Shown here: positions 17,182 through 26,568 of the stretch, piece after piece | How the letters are laid out: the number at the start of each line of letters is the position of its first letter | How positions within the stretch are numbered: the stretch's first letter is position 1 | Assembly (NCBI GenBank): GCA_963698165.1 | Contig: CAVOPT010000007.1 | Span: forward strand, 743,843 to 807,842 | Direction of reading: 5' to 3' | DNA length: 64,000 bases | Source of the DNA: JAAYUJ01 sp963698165 | Lineage (GTDB): Bacteria > Desulfobacterota > Syntrophobacteria > Syntrophobacterales > Syntrophobacteraceae | The notes under the pieces: generated by a model | Databases searched by the model: none | What the model was told of the DNA's origin: nothing | The model's input: the letters and a program-made list of their open reading frames with translations, nothing else | Translations under genes and position numbers: made by a program

Positions 17182-17643
17182 ATGGAGCAGCAAGAGAGAC
17201 TGAAGCGGGTATTTTTGAGGCATCATCGGGACCGGGACGCGTTGATACCGGTATTGCAGGACATTCAGGAAGCCTTTGGCTATCTGCCCCCGGAGACCAT
17301 GACGGCGGCGGCGAGGTTTTGCCGCATCGACCCTGTGGAGGTGTTCGGGGTGGCGACCTTTTACGCCCAGTTCAAGTTCAGCCCTCTGGGCAGGAACACG
17401 GTGATGGTGTGCCAGGGGACGGCGTGCCACGTCATGGGGGGCGCCAGGATTCTCGAGGAGGTCATGGGCCAGCTCGAGGTGGAGGCCGGTGAGACGAGCA
17501 AGGACGGGGTGTTCACGCTGGAGCGGGTGGCCTGTATCGGTGCCTGTGCACTGGCTCCCGCCATGGTTGTCAACAAGGACACCTTCGGCCGCATGAAAGC
17601 TGAAAAGGTCACGGAGATTTTGAATGCATACAGAGACAATTAG
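17182..17643 (+). CDS. NuoE-like [2Fe-2S] subunit of NAD-linked formate dehydrogenase, copy 1
   Basis: This 153-residue protein is a thioredoxin-like 2Fe-2S subunit homologous to NuoE/HoxE and to the small subunit of electron-bifurcating hydrogenases and formate dehydrogenases. Cluster ligands are C77, C82, C118 and C122 (VCQGTACHV and ACIGACALAP). It overlaps the NuoF-like gene by 20 bases, so the two are translationally coupled. The nucleotide sequence is almost identical to the copies at 37.5 and 55.4 kb. An upstream in-frame start at 17101 is rejected because the ATG at 17182 has GGTGGAG upstream and matches the other copies. Confidence 0.93.
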   Translation: MEQQERLKRVFLRHHRDRDALIPVLQDIQEAFGYLPPETMTAAARFCRIDPVEVFGVATFYAQFKFSPLGRNTVMVCQGTACHVMGGARILEEVMGQLEVEAGETSKDGVFTLERVACIGACALAPAMVVNKDTFGRMKAEKVTEILNAYRDN

Positions 17644-19432
17644 TTTGGTTCCGGACAAGGGCTGTCAGCTTCTCGTCTGCCGGGGGACCGGCTGTGAATC
17701 CCAGAGGGCCAACGTCATCTTTGCCACCCTCAAGGACGAGGTGTTCAAGGCGGGTCTTGCTGACAACTATGAAGTGAAATTCACGGGATGCCACGGGCTT
17801 TGCCAGATGGGTCCGACGATTGTGGTGGATCCCCCGGGCACCTTTTACTGCAATGTCACGCCCGGGGACATCAAAGAGATCGTGGACGTGGACCTGGTTG
17901 GGGGAGAGAAGGTGGAGCGCCTTCTTTTCATCGATCCCAAGAGCAAGGAGCGGGTTTTCACCTACCACGACATGGAGTTCTTCAGCCCCCAGCGGCGCAT
18001 TGTGCTTCGAAACTGCGGGTTTATAAACCCGGAAGACATCGACGACTACATCCGGGTGGGCGGCTACGATGGGGTACGGCGGGCCTTTTCCCTGACCCAG
18101 ATGGAGGTCATCGAGGAGATGAAGAAGTCCGGGCTTCGGGGGCGTGGCGGAGGCGGTTTCCCCACGGGCATGAAGTGGGAGTTCGCCAACAAGTCCCCGG
18201 GGGATCAGAAGTACATCATCTGCAACGCCGACGAGGGGGACCCGGGGGCCTTCATGGACCGGGCGGTGCTGGAAGGGGACCCCCACAGCGTCCTCGAGGG
18301 GATGATGATCGCGGGCTACGCCATCGGGGCCACCAAGGCTTACATCTACTGCCGGGCGGAGTATCCCCTGGCCCACGATCGCTCGCTCATCGCCATCGAC
18401 CATGCGACCAAGAGGGGGTATCTGGGGAAAAACATCTTCGACTCGGGGTTCGACTTCGAGATCAAGGTGAAGCTCGGTGCGGGAGCGTTTGTGTGCGGCG
18501 AGGAAACGGCGCTCATGGCATCGATTGAGGGCAAGCGGGGCATGCCCATGCCGCGGCCTCCCTTTCCCGCGGTGAAGGGCCTCTTTGGAAAACCCACCAA
18601 CATCAACAACGTGGAGACCCTTGCCAACATTCCCGTGGTCTTAACCAAGGGGGGGGACTGGTTTGCGGGCGTGGGCACCGAGAAGAGCAAGGGGAGCAAG
18701 GTGTTCGCTCTCGCCGGCAAGATCAACTTCAGCGGCCTGGTGGAGATTCCCATGGGAACGCCGCTTCGCCAGATCATCGAAGACATCGGGGGGGGGATTC
18801 CCAACAAGCGCAAGTTCAAGGCGGCTCAGACGGGAGGCCCCTCGGGGGGCTGCATCCCCGCCGAGCACTTCGACATACCCATGGACTACGAGAACCTCAC
18901 CGCGGTTGGCTCCATCATGGGCTCGGGGGGTCTCATCGTCACCGACGACACCACCTGCATGGTGGACATGGCCAAGTTTTTCCTCGGCTTCACCCAGAAG
19001 GAATCCTGCGGGAAATGCGTCCCCTGCAGGCTGGGGACCAAGAACATGCTGGAGACCTTGACCTCCATCTCCAAGGGCCAGGCCACCATGGAGGACCTGG
19101 ATCTGCTCCTGGAGCTGGCCGAGGATGTCAAGGCCGGGTCCCTTTGCGGTCTCGGCCAGACGGCCCCGAACCCGGTGCTTTCCACCGTCCGGTACTTCCG
19201 GGACGAGTACGAGGCGCACATCCTCAAAAAGGAGTGTCCGGCAAGGGTCTGCCGTGATCTCATCAAGTTTGAGGTGAATCTCGAGACTTGCACCAAGTGC
19301 GGGCTCTGTTTCAAGGCCTGTCCGGTGGAGGCCGTCACATGGAAAAAGAAGGAGCCGGCCTTCATCATCAGGGACAAGTGCATCAAATGCCGCTCCTGCA
19401 TCCTGGCGTGTAAATTCCATGCCATCGACTGA
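17624..19432 (+). CDS. NuoF-like NADH/FMN/Fe-S subunit of formate dehydrogenase, copy 1
   Basis: The 602-residue protein combines an N-terminal thioredoxin-like 2Fe-2S domain (C19, C24, C56, C60), the NuoF core with the glycine-rich NADH site GRGGGGFPTG (residues 173-182) and FMN region, the N3-type [4Fe-4S] motif SCGKCVPC (C462, C465, C468, with C508), and a C-terminal two-cluster ferredoxin (C556-C566 and C586-C596). This is the layout of the diaphorase subunit in bifurcating hydrogenases and NAD-dependent formate dehydrogenases. It should exchange electrons between NAD(H) and the FdhA subunit encoded 83 bases downstream. It is nearly identical to the copies at 37964 and 55854. Confidence 0.94.
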   Translation: MHTETISLVPDKGCQLLVCRGTGCESQRANVIFATLKDEVFKAGLADNYEVKFTGCHGLCQMGPTIVVDPPGTFYCNVTPGDIKEIVDVDLVGGEKVERLLFIDPKSKERVFTYHDMEFFSPQRRIVLRNCGFINPEDIDDYIRVGGYDGVRRAFSLTQMEVIEEMKKSGLRGRGGGGFPTGMKWEFANKSPGDQKYIICNADEGDPGAFMDRAVLEGDPHSVLEGMMIAGYAIGATKAYIYCRAEYPLAHDRSLIAIDHATKRGYLGKNIFDSGFDFEIKVKLGAGAFVCGEETALMASIEGKRGMPMPRPPFPAVKGLFGKPTNINNVETLANIPVVLTKGGDWFAGVGTEKSKGSKVFALAGKINFSGLVEIPMGTPLRQIIEDIGGGIPNKRKFKAAQTGGPSGGCIPAEHFDIPMDYENLTAVGSIMGSGGLIVTDDTTCMVDMAKFFLGFTQKESCGKCVPCRLGTKNMLETLTSISKGQATMEDLDLLLELAEDVKAGSLCGLGQTAPNPVLSTVRYFRDEYEAHILKKECPARVCRDLIKFEVNLETCTKCGLCFKACPVEAVTWKKKEPAFIIRDKCIKCRSCILACKFHAID

Positions 19433-19515
19433 GGTGCATGCCGACATGGGCAGGCATCTGCATGGCTTTGTGGTTTTCCTTCACTGACATCATCGAACCA
19501 GGCAAGAGAGGAAAG

Positions 19516-22239
19516 ATGGACAAGGACATCATTAACCTGACGGTACATGGCAGAGATTTCCAGGGGAAAAAGGTGCAGGGCAGGAGAGGACAGACGGTGC
19601 TTGAAGTGTTCCGGGAAAACGGCATCTATGTTCCCACCTTGTGCTTTCACCCCAAGATGCCGGCTTACGGCGGTTGCCGCCTTTGCATCGTGGAGATCGA
19701 GAATATGCGGGGACTGCCTCCAACCTGCACCACGCCCGCAACCGACGGCATGACGGTGCACACCCACACGGAGCGGGTCATCCAGGTGCGAAAATCCGTC
19801 CTGGAGCTTCTCCTCACCTATGGAGACCACAACTGTCTTCTGTGCGAGCAGACGGGGAGCTGTGAGCTTCAGGACCTGGTCTACGAGCACGGAATCGATC
19901 GAGTCCGTTACAAGTCCAGTTTCAAACCAAGTCCCAGGGACGATTCCAACACCATGATCGTGCGGGACCCCAACAAGTGCGTCCTGTGCGGCCGCTGCGT
20001 GAGGGGCTGCCTGGAAGTCCAGGTCAACGGCGTGATAGACGTGGCTGCCCGGGGATCCGACGCTTTCATTTCCACGTTCAACGGAGGCCCTCTCAAGGAA
20101 TCCAACTGCGTCTTCTGCGGCGAGTGCGTGAATGTGTGCCCGACGGGGGCCCTCACCTACAGGCAGGCCCGGTTCAAGGGGCGCCCCTGGGATATGCAAA
20201 AGGTCGCGACCACCTGCACCTATTGCGGCGTTGGATGTCAGCTCGAATTGAACGTCAAGGACAACGCCATTGTGAAGGTCACATCGAGCGAAAGCATCGC
20301 GGGGCCGAACAACGGGAGTCTCTGCGTGAAGGGCCGCTTCGGCTACGACTTCGTGAACCACCCGGACCGGCTGAAGATGCCCCTCATAAAGGAGCAGGGG
20401 GTCTTTCGGGAAGCCTCCTGGGATGAGGCACTCGACCTCGTGGCCCAGCGCTTTTCGACCATCAAGGCCAAGTCGGGTCCCGACGCCCTCGCCTTCTTCA
20501 CTTCGGCCCGGTGCACCAACGAAGAGAATTACCTCATGAACAAGTTTGCAAGGGCGGTGGTCGGCACCAACAACATCGATCACTGCGCCCGCCTCTGACA
20601 CGCTTCCACTGTGGCCGGTCTGGCCGCAGCTTTTGGAAGTGGCGCCATGACCAACTCCATTGCGGAATTTGAGAAATCAGACGTGATCCTCGTCACGGGC
20701 TCCAACACGACCGAGATGCACCCGGTGATCGCCTCCTTCATGAAGAGGGCCGTGAGGAACGGGAGGAGCAGGCTCATCGTGGTGGATTCAAGGAGGATCG
20801 ATCTCGTGAACCATGCGGAGATCTGGCTTCGCCAGAGGCCGGGGACGGACATCGCGTGGCTGAACGGCATGATGCGGGTGATCATAGAGGAAGGGCTCTA
20901 CGCCGCCGAATACGTGAATGAGCGTACCGAGGGCTTCGAGGAACTGAAGAAAACGGTTTCCGCTTACACTCCGGAGAAGGTGGAGGAGATCACGGGGATC
21001 CCCAAGGAGGATCTGATTGCCGCCGCAAGGCTTTACGCCAATGCTCCGGCGGCTTCCATCGCCTATGCCATGGGCATCACCCAGCACATCAACGGAACCG
21101 ACGCGGTGAAGACCGTCGCCAACCTCGCCATGCTCTGCGGAAACGTGGGCATAGAAGGTGGTGGGGTCAACCCCCTTCGGGGTCAGAACAACGTCCAGGG
21201 GGCCTGCGACATGGGGGGACTCCCCAACGTCTTTTCCGGCTATCAGGCGGTGACGGTCGAGGAGAACCGGGCGAAGATGGCCAAGGCCTGGGGCGTCTCA
21301 AACCTTCCGGCGAACGTGGGGTCGACCATAGTCGAGATCATCGATGCCGCGGGCAGGCACAAGATCAAGGGCCTCTACATCATGGGCGAAAACCCCATGG
21401 TGAGCGACCCCGACCTCCATCACGTGGAAGAGGGGTTGAACGGCCTCGATTTTCTCGTGGTCCAGGACATCTTCCTGACGGAGACGGCAAAGATGGCCGA
21501 CGTGGTGCTCCCCTCCGCCTGCTTCGCCGAAAAGGACGGGACTTTCTCCAACACGGAGCGCCGGGTGCAGCTCATTAGAAAAGCGGTTGAGCCCCCGGGC
21601 GAGGCCCGCCCCGACTGGGAGATCCTCTGCGGCATTGCCCAAAAGATGGGCTATCCCATGGCCTACGCGGACGCCGAGGCCATTTTTGCCGAAATCGCCT
21701 CGGTTACCCCCTCCTACGCCGGGATGACCTTTGATCGCCTTGCCCACGGAGGCCTCCAGTGGCCCTGTCCAACCTCCGACCATCCGGGTACCAGGTATCT
21801 TCACAAGGACCGCTTCGTCCGGGGAAAGGGACTCTTCCACGCCATCGAGTGGACCCCCCCGGCGGAGCCAACCGATGAACACTACCCGTTCATCCTCACC
21901 ACCGGACGGGTCCTCTACCAGTACCACACGGGCACCATGAGCCGCCGCTCCGTGGGGCTCAACGAGCGCTACCCCGAGTGCCTCATCGAAATCAACGAAG
22001 AAGACGCCGAGCGCCTCGAAATCGAAAACGGAGAGAAAATCAGGGTCGTCTCCAGGCGCGGAAGAATCGAAGCCAAGGCCAAGGTCTGCGACATGACCGA
22101 TGTGGGCACCATCTTCATCCCCTTCCACTTCGCCGAAACCGCCGTCAACAAACTCACCATCGCCGCCCTCGACCCCATCGCCAAAATCCCCGAATACAAG
22201 GTCTGCGCGGTCAGAGTCGAGAAAACGGCACAGGCGTGA
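19516..22239 (+). CDS. fdhA: Selenocysteine formate dehydrogenase catalytic subunit FdhA, NuoG-type N-terminus, copy 1
   Basis: The frame reads through TGA at 20596-20598 as selenocysteine 361, giving 907 residues. The N-terminal ~220 residues are NuoG-like: a 2Fe-2S ferredoxin (C43, C54, C57, C71), a HxxxC region (C107, C110, C116) and two [4Fe-4S] clusters (C155-C165, C198-C208). The molybdo/tungstopterin part starts with CTYCGVGC (C234, C237, C241). The TGA lies in DHCARL-U-HASTVAGLAAAF, the known Sec site of formate dehydrogenases where Sec ligates Mo or W. Downstream residues show normal FDH motifs to the end, so TGA is not a true stop. The start at 19516 follows AGAGAGGAAAG. It forms a three-gene unit with the NuoE/F-like genes. 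Confidence 0.95.
20596..20645 (+). promoter_or_regulatory. Bacterial SECIS element in fdhA copy 1
   Basis: Directly after the UGA, GTGGCC and GGCCGC pair around a GGUCU loop that begins 18 bases past the codon. Both the loop sequence and its distance match the SelB-binding hairpin of E. coli fdhF (loop AGGUCU). Confidence 0.85.
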
Positions 22240-22261
22240 CACTTTCGAGGCAATGATCAAC

Positions 22262-22297
22262 CGGTGGTGCCGCAATGGAGGGCGGCGCCACCGTTTC
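22262..22297 (+). terminator. Hairpin terminator after FDH cluster 1
   Basis: CGGTGGTGCCGC at 22262-22273 pairs with GCGGCGCCACCG at 22282-22293 (12 pairs, one G-U), with an eight-base loop, followed by TTTC. It starts 23 bases after the fdhA stop. The T-run is short. Confidence 0.6.
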
Positions 22298-22545
22298 AGA
22301 TCGTAGGCCGCGGGGACAACGGTCGTCCTCCCGTTCATCCTCCCAGGCCCTTTCCCCTCCACATTCTTCAGGAAGAAGTCTCGCTGAAGGTGAAGCACCG
22401 CAATCCAATCCGCCTCTCCGCTTTGGTTCTCTGCAGCCCTACCCCGCGCTGGTAATTCCCGCTTTTCAGTTGTACAATTTGCCATGGTGACATCCTGCCA
22501 CCCTCCGCTTGGGCAGCCATGATAACCTCCAGAGGAGGCATTCTC

Positions 22546-23802
22546 ATGAGGCAGACTTCAGAGATTGCGGCCTTGTACAAAGTTCTGAAAGACATCAGCA
22601 TTCTCGTCCATTCCAGCACGAGCGTGCGGGAGATCTCGGAAGTGCTCGTTCAAAAGGTGACCGAAATCCTGGACGCCAAGGGAACCATGCTCCGGATCCT
22701 GAATCTCGAGACCAACGAGCTGGAATGCTGCGCCGCCTTCGGATTGAGCGACCCATACCTGGCCAAGGGACCGGTGACCAACCGAGAGCTGCTTAAGGAG
22801 TTCTGCAAGGACGACGACGTCGTCATCATCGACGACGTTTTGGGGGACCCGCGCGTCGAGTATCCCCGGGAAGCCTGGGAGGAGGGAATCCGGATGTTCG
22901 TGAATATCCCTCTCATGGTTCATGAAGATGTGGTGGGTATTCTGCGAGTTGCATACACGGGAAAGCGGAGCTTTTCGGAGGAGGAGATCGACTTCCTCCG
23001 TGCCGTTGCTCAGCAGTGCGCCTGCGCCATAAACAAGGCACGACTGTACGAAAAGCAGCAGGCCCGCTACGCCCAGCTGGCTCTGCAGACGGAGAAGCTG
23101 ACGGCTCTCGGGCGAATGGCCGCGGGCATCGCCCATGAGATCAACAACCCCCTTGCGGGGATTCTCCTCTACAGTACCAACCTCATCAAGAAGGTGCCCA
23201 TCGAGGGCTCCCTCAGGGAGGGCCTCGATGTCATCATTCTGGAAACCATGCGCTGCAGGACGATCATACGGGACCTGCTGGAGTTTGCCCGGGACCGGGA
23301 ACCTCAGAAGGTCAAGGCCCATACCAACCAGATCATTGAACGGGTTCTCTCCATTTTGGACAATCAATTTAGACTCCAGCGCATCACCGTTGACAAGCAT
23401 CTCTCCAGCGAAATTCCCGAAAACATGATCGACGTGAACAAGATGGAACAGGTTTTTGTGAACCTTCTCCTGAATGCCGTGGAAGCCATTGGAACCAACG
23501 GCACCGTGACCGTCACCACCCGCCTGGACCGGGAGGGCGGGTGCGAGCTCACGGAAATCCAGGACACGGGTTGCGGAATACCCGCGGAAAACCTGAACAA
23601 GATCTTCGAGCCGTTCTTTTCTAGCAAGCCCAAGGGCACCGGGCTGGGTCTCTCGGTGAGCTTCGGCATCGTTCAGAGCCACGGCGGGGACATCCACGTG
23701 GAGAGTGACCCGGGCATAGGAACTCGGTTCAGCATTCGGATTCCCCTGCTCCAAGGACCCTGCTTCCTCCCCAGGGAAGGTCTGCCCCATGGAACCAGGT
23801 GA
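22546..23802 (+). CDS. GAF-domain sensor histidine kinase
   Basis: This 418-residue soluble kinase has a GAF domain (residues ~15-165), a dimerisation domain with the phospho-accepting H197 in AAGIAHEINNPLAG, and a HATPase domain with N box (LLNAVEAIG), G1 (DTGCGIP) and G2 (GTGLGLSVS). There are no membrane helices, so it senses a cytoplasmic signal; a cysteine pair C61-C62 and others in the GAF domain leave room for a metal or redox input, which is speculation. The start at 22546 follows AGAGGAGG. It overlaps the NtrC-type regulator by 14 bases, so the two form a two-component pair. The consensus sigma-54 promoter 1.9 kb downstream is a natural target. Confidence 0.9.
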   Translation: MRQTSEIAALYKVLKDISILVHSSTSVREISEVLVQKVTEILDAKGTMLRILNLETNELECCAAFGLSDPYLAKGPVTNRELLKEFCKDDDVVIIDDVLGDPRVEYPREAWEEGIRMFVNIPLMVHEDVVGILRVAYTGKRSFSEEEIDFLRAVAQQCACAINKARLYEKQQARYAQLALQTEKLTALGRMAAGIAHEINNPLAGILLYSTNLIKKVPIEGSLREGLDVIILETMRCRTIIRDLLEFARDREPQKVKAHTNQIIERVLSILDNQFRLQRITVDKHLSSEIPENMIDVNKMEQVFVNLLLNAVEAIGTNGTVTVTTRLDREGGCELTEIQDTGCGIPAENLNKIFEPFFSSKPKGTGLGLSVSFGIVQSHGGDIHVESDPGIGTRFSIRIPLLQGPCFLPREGLPHGTR

Positions 23803-25219
23803 AATCCTCATCATCGACGATGAAGCAGCCATCTGCAACGCATGCAGCACCATCCTCAAGGAAAGGCAGCACAAGGTCGACGTCTCCATGACGGGGAGAT
23901 CGGGCCTCGATGCCATCCTCCGGGGCAACCACGACGTCATCCTCCTCGATCTGAGGCTCCCCGACGCCGACGGCATGGAAATCCTCGGGAAGATCCGCAG
24001 GGAGAAGCCCGGTGAATGCGTCATCGTCATGACCGGCTATTCCTCCGTCCAGACCGCCGTGGAGGCAATGAAGCTTGGGGCTTTCGACTACCTCACCAAG
24101 CCTTTCTCCGACGATGAACTGGTCCTGACGGTGGAGCGGGCCATTGAGAAGAAACGGCTCATCGAGGAGAACATCTCCCTGAAAAAGGAGCTCGTGGACC
24201 GTTTCAGCTTCGCCAGCATCGTCGGCGAAAACCCTCAGATCGTCCGTATCTTCGAGGAGATCACCCGGGTCGCTCCCACCGACTGCACGGTGCTTGTCAT
24301 CGGCGAGCACGGCACGGGAAAGGAGCTCTTCGCCCGAGCCATCCATGCCCACAGCAACCGGGCCACCAGGCAGTTCGTCGCCGTCGACTGCAGCACCCTC
24401 TCCCCCATGCTCCTGGAAAGCGAGCTCTTCGGACACGTGAAGGGTGCCTTCACGGGGGCCATTCAGGATAAGGCCGGCATCTTCGAGGTCGCCCAGGGCA
24501 GTACCCTTTTTCTCGACGACATTGCCAACCTCGGCCTCGAAACCCAGGCGAAGCTCCTGCGGGTCCTGGAGTCCCACGAATACAAGCCTGTGGGATCCAG
24601 TCAGATCAAGATGTCCACCGCCCGCATCATCTCAGCCACCAACCGGGACCTCAGAGCCATGGTCAGAGAGGGAACCTTCAGGGAGGACCTGTTTTACCGC
24701 CTGAACGTCTTTCCCATTTACATACCCCCTCTTCGGGAGAGGAAAGACGACATCCCCAGGCTGACCTACTATTTCCTGCGCCACTTCTGCAGGAAGATGG
24801 GCAAGAGAATCTCCGGTTTTTCCGAAGACGCCCTCGAAGCTCTCGTGCGGCACGAATGGCCGGGGAACGTGCGCCAGCTTAAAAACGCCGTGGAGCGCCT
24901 CGTCATCATGGCCGATCGTGAAACGCTCGACATGCTTTACCTCCTGGATCACCTGCAGACGAGACAATCGTGGAGAGGGAAGTCCATTCCCCAAAGCCTC
25001 AAGGAGCTCAAAGCCATCAAGAGCCGCATGCTGGCGGAGACATTCGAACCCATCGAGAAGGCTTTCCTCATGCATGCCCTCGAGGCGTGCGGATGGAACA
25101 TCTCTCAAGCTTCGGAGCGGGTGGGCATGAAAAGACCCAACTTCTCCGCCCTCATGAAAAAGCACAACCTCACCCGCTCGCCCGACACACGCAAGTCCGA
25201 CGGGGAAACGAGAGGATGA
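23789..25219 (+). CDS. NtrC-type sigma-54-dependent response regulator
   Basis: The 476-residue protein has a receiver domain with phosphorylation site D54 (ILLDLRLPDADG), an AAA+ domain with Walker A GEHGTGKELF, the GAFTGA loop (HVKGAFTGAIQDKAG), Walker B TLFLDDIANL, and a C-terminal Fis-type helix-turn-helix (ISQASERVGMKRPNFSALMK). It overlaps the histidine kinase gene. It likely activates sigma-54 promoters on phosphorylation; the nearest is at 25691, upstream of the response-regulator/HdrA/FDH operon, with two repeat boxes in enhancer position. That link is inference. Confidence 0.93.
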   Translation: MEPGEILIIDDEAAICNACSTILKERQHKVDVSMTGRSGLDAILRGNHDVILLDLRLPDADGMEILGKIRREKPGECVIVMTGYSSVQTAVEAMKLGAFDYLTKPFSDDELVLTVERAIEKKRLIEENISLKKELVDRFSFASIVGENPQIVRIFEEITRVAPTDCTVLVIGEHGTGKELFARAIHAHSNRATRQFVAVDCSTLSPMLLESELFGHVKGAFTGAIQDKAGIFEVAQGSTLFLDDIANLGLETQAKLLRVLESHEYKPVGSSQIKMSTARIISATNRDLRAMVREGTFREDLFYRLNVFPIYIPPLRERKDDIPRLTYYFLRHFCRKMGKRISGFSEDALEALVRHEWPGNVRQLKNAVERLVIMADRETLDMLYLLDHLQTRQSWRGKSIPQSLKELKAIKSRMLAETFEPIEKAFLMHALEACGWNISQASERVGMKRPNFSALMKKHNLTRSPDTRKSDGETRG

Positions 25220-25359
25220 ACGCTCCCCGAAACGCTGAAAAACTCATTACATAGCCACCCAATAAAGCGCCCAAAATACCCCACGTCATTTCCGCATGCC
25301 TATAGTGGGAATCCTGCAAAAAAGTGGGTATTCGCCAAGTCGCGCGAAAAATGTTTTCT

Positions 25360-25410
25360 GTAGCATAGCCCCTTGCGGGCGTTGGGGACGGGCACAAGGC
25401 CCTGTGCTAC
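25360..25410. repeat. Imperfect long inverted repeat
   Basis: GTAGCATAGCCCCTTG at the left and CAAGGCCCTGTGCTAC at the right are complementary at most positions, forming a long imperfect hairpin. There is no T-run. It could be a dispersed repeat or a weak terminator for the kinase-regulator pair. Confidence 0.4.
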
Positions 25411-25497
25411 GGGGCGATGAGCTGTGAAACGTGATGACTCGGGCCATTTCCACGTCATTCCTCGATTAGCCAAAAGCCCCCTTCGCAGCATGGAAGC

Positions 25498-25513
25498 GTA
25501 TAGATTTCCATAC
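25498..25513. promoter_or_regulatory. Candidate activator-binding box 1
   Basis: GTATAGATTTCCATAC, with GTAT/ATAC palindromic ends, matches the box at 25568 in 14 of 16 bases. It lies ~200 bases before the predicted sigma-54 start, in typical enhancer range. Confidence 0.45.
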
Positions 25514-25567
25514 ATCTCCCGTTCCCCTGCCAGGAAAGTCTTTCAAGTCATCCTCCATGGTCCGGAC

Positions 25568-25583
25568 GTATCGCTTTCCATAC
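25568..25583. promoter_or_regulatory. Candidate activator-binding box 2
   Basis: GTATCGCTTTCCATAC repeats box 1 exactly 70 bases further on (about seven helical turns), ~130 bases before the predicted sigma-54 start. Confidence 0.45.
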
Positions 25584-25690
25584 GCTTTGATGGCGGCAGG
25601 AACGGAACCGCCCGCCCTCACCAATTCATAACTACCTGATATCATGGCACAAGAATTTCCGATCCCGGCTGACTGCTCTGTGTTTACCCA

Positions 25691-25706
25691 TGGCACGACT
25701 GTTGCC
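25691..25706 (+). promoter_or_regulatory. Consensus sigma-54 promoter of the response regulator-HdrA-FDH operon
   Basis: TGGCAC at 25691-25696 and TTGC at 25702-25705 give the ideal sequence TGGCACGACTGTTGCC. Transcription should start near 25717, ~50 bases before the response regulator gene. Confidence 0.9.
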
Positions 25707-25769
25707 TATCTATTGTGGCAAACGCGAGGGAGGCCTTAAAGGATTCAATCATCAGGAGGGAGGACAGCC

Positions 25770-26462
25770 ATGAACCTGGCCCAAGCAACCCACACGGAAT
25801 CGAGAGTGCCACCTGAGATCCTTCTCATGGAGGATGAGCCCAGCATCGCCAGAGGGCTCGAGAACGTCCTCACGGAGGAGGGCTACTCGGTGGATGTGGC
25901 CATGACCGGTCGAAACGCCATGGAAAAGATTCACCAGAAGCCGTTCGACCTTTTCGTCGCCGATCTGCGCTTGCCGGACATGGACGGCATGGACGTGATC
26001 AGGCGGATGAAAGAGGAGCAGCCGAAGACTGAAGTCGTGGTCATCACCGGCTACTCCACGGTCTCTTCCGCCGTGGAGGCCATGAAGACCGGTGTGTACG
26101 ACTACTTGCCCAAGCCTTTCACGGAAGACGAATTCAAGACTGCCGTGGACGGCGCATTGAAGAAGAAAGGGGAAACCGAGGCCAGGGCCATCCAGGAGAT
26201 GCAGTGGGTGGTGGGGGAAGAGGAGAAGGTCATCCAGAAGCGGGAGGTGATCCGGGCCCTCAACAGGACCTACGAGGATCCCGAGTTCTGGCGTGATCTG
26301 ACGGTACTGGGAAGCGAAGCACTCGGCGAATACAGGCTCTCGCCCGAGGCCAAGGCCGCCATCGCTTCCGGCGACCTGAAGTGGATCAATGAAGAGGTGG
26401 GAGAGCTGACTCAGAAACAGCTCAAGTTCATCTACAGGCGCCTTGAGCGAGAGTGCTGGTGA
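25770..26462 (+). CDS. Response regulator with a non-DNA-binding C-terminal helical domain
   Basis: The 230-residue protein has a receiver domain (residues ~15-135) with D65 as the likely phosphorylation site (FVADLRLPDMDG) and the conserved K in YLPKPFTEDE. The ~95-residue C-terminal part has no helix-turn-helix or AAA+ domain. It contains NRTYEDPEFWRDL, EYRLSPEAKAAIASGDLKWI and LTQKQLKFIYRRLE, a pattern reminiscent of the small LigA-type helical domain, though I cannot confirm that. It is the first gene of the sigma-54 operon and precedes the HdrA fusion by 106 bases, so it may regulate the HdrA-FDH complex by protein contact rather than DNA binding. Confidence 0.85.
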   Translation: MNLAQATHTESRVPPEILLMEDEPSIARGLENVLTEEGYSVDVAMTGRNAMEKIHQKPFDLFVADLRLPDMDGMDVIRRMKEEQPKTEVVVITGYSTVSSAVEAMKTGVYDYLPKPFTEDEFKTAVDGALKKKGETEARAIQEMQWVVGEEEKVIQKREVIRALNRTYEDPEFWRDLTVLGSEALGEYRLSPEAKAAIASGDLKWINEEVGELTQKQLKFIYRRLERECW

Positions 26463-26568
26463 GCTTCGTTTCGAGAAGTGTCTCCACTGTGCCGATCACA
26501 CGCATCCGGCTCGGGGCTTCGTCGTACCGGGCCGGGGATGTCCCAAGGATTCTGATGGGGAGGAGCCC

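Larger units (their letters stand above)
17180..22223 (+). repeat. Duplicated segment shared with 55410-60453
   Basis: A 5.04 kb stretch (NuoE-like, NuoF-like, intergenic spacer and fdhA) matches 55410-60453 almost base for base with a constant offset of 38230. It begins two bases before the NuoE ATG and ends 16 bases before the fdhA stop. Confidence 0.9.
25220..25690. other. Regulatory intergenic region upstream of the HdrA-FDH operon
   Basis: No gene is supported. The stretch has an imperfect inverted repeat at 25360-25410 and two direct-repeat boxes at 25498-25513 and 25568-25583, described separately, ahead of the sigma-54 promoter. Confidence 0.55.

Noticed and set aside
18886..20601. 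571-codon minus-strand frame opposite NuoF/FdhA copy 1 (and 57116-58831 opposite copy 3)
   Set aside because: Duplicated only because the plus-strand genes are duplicated; composition is antisense-like.
20611..22239. Separate second gene after the TGA in fdhA copy 1 (and equivalents in the other six Sec genes)
   Set aside because: Sequence is continuous with known FDH, HdrA or MvhD proteins through the TGA, so these are halves of single genes.
22275..22490. Overlapping short open frames after fdhA copy 1
   Set aside because: Composition is not protein-like and the stretch starts inside a terminator hairpin.
25625..25645. Second sigma-54 promoter at ATGGCACAAGAATTTCC
   Set aside because: The -24 half fits, but the -12 half (TTTC) is poor and the perfect promoter at 25691 lies closer to the gene.
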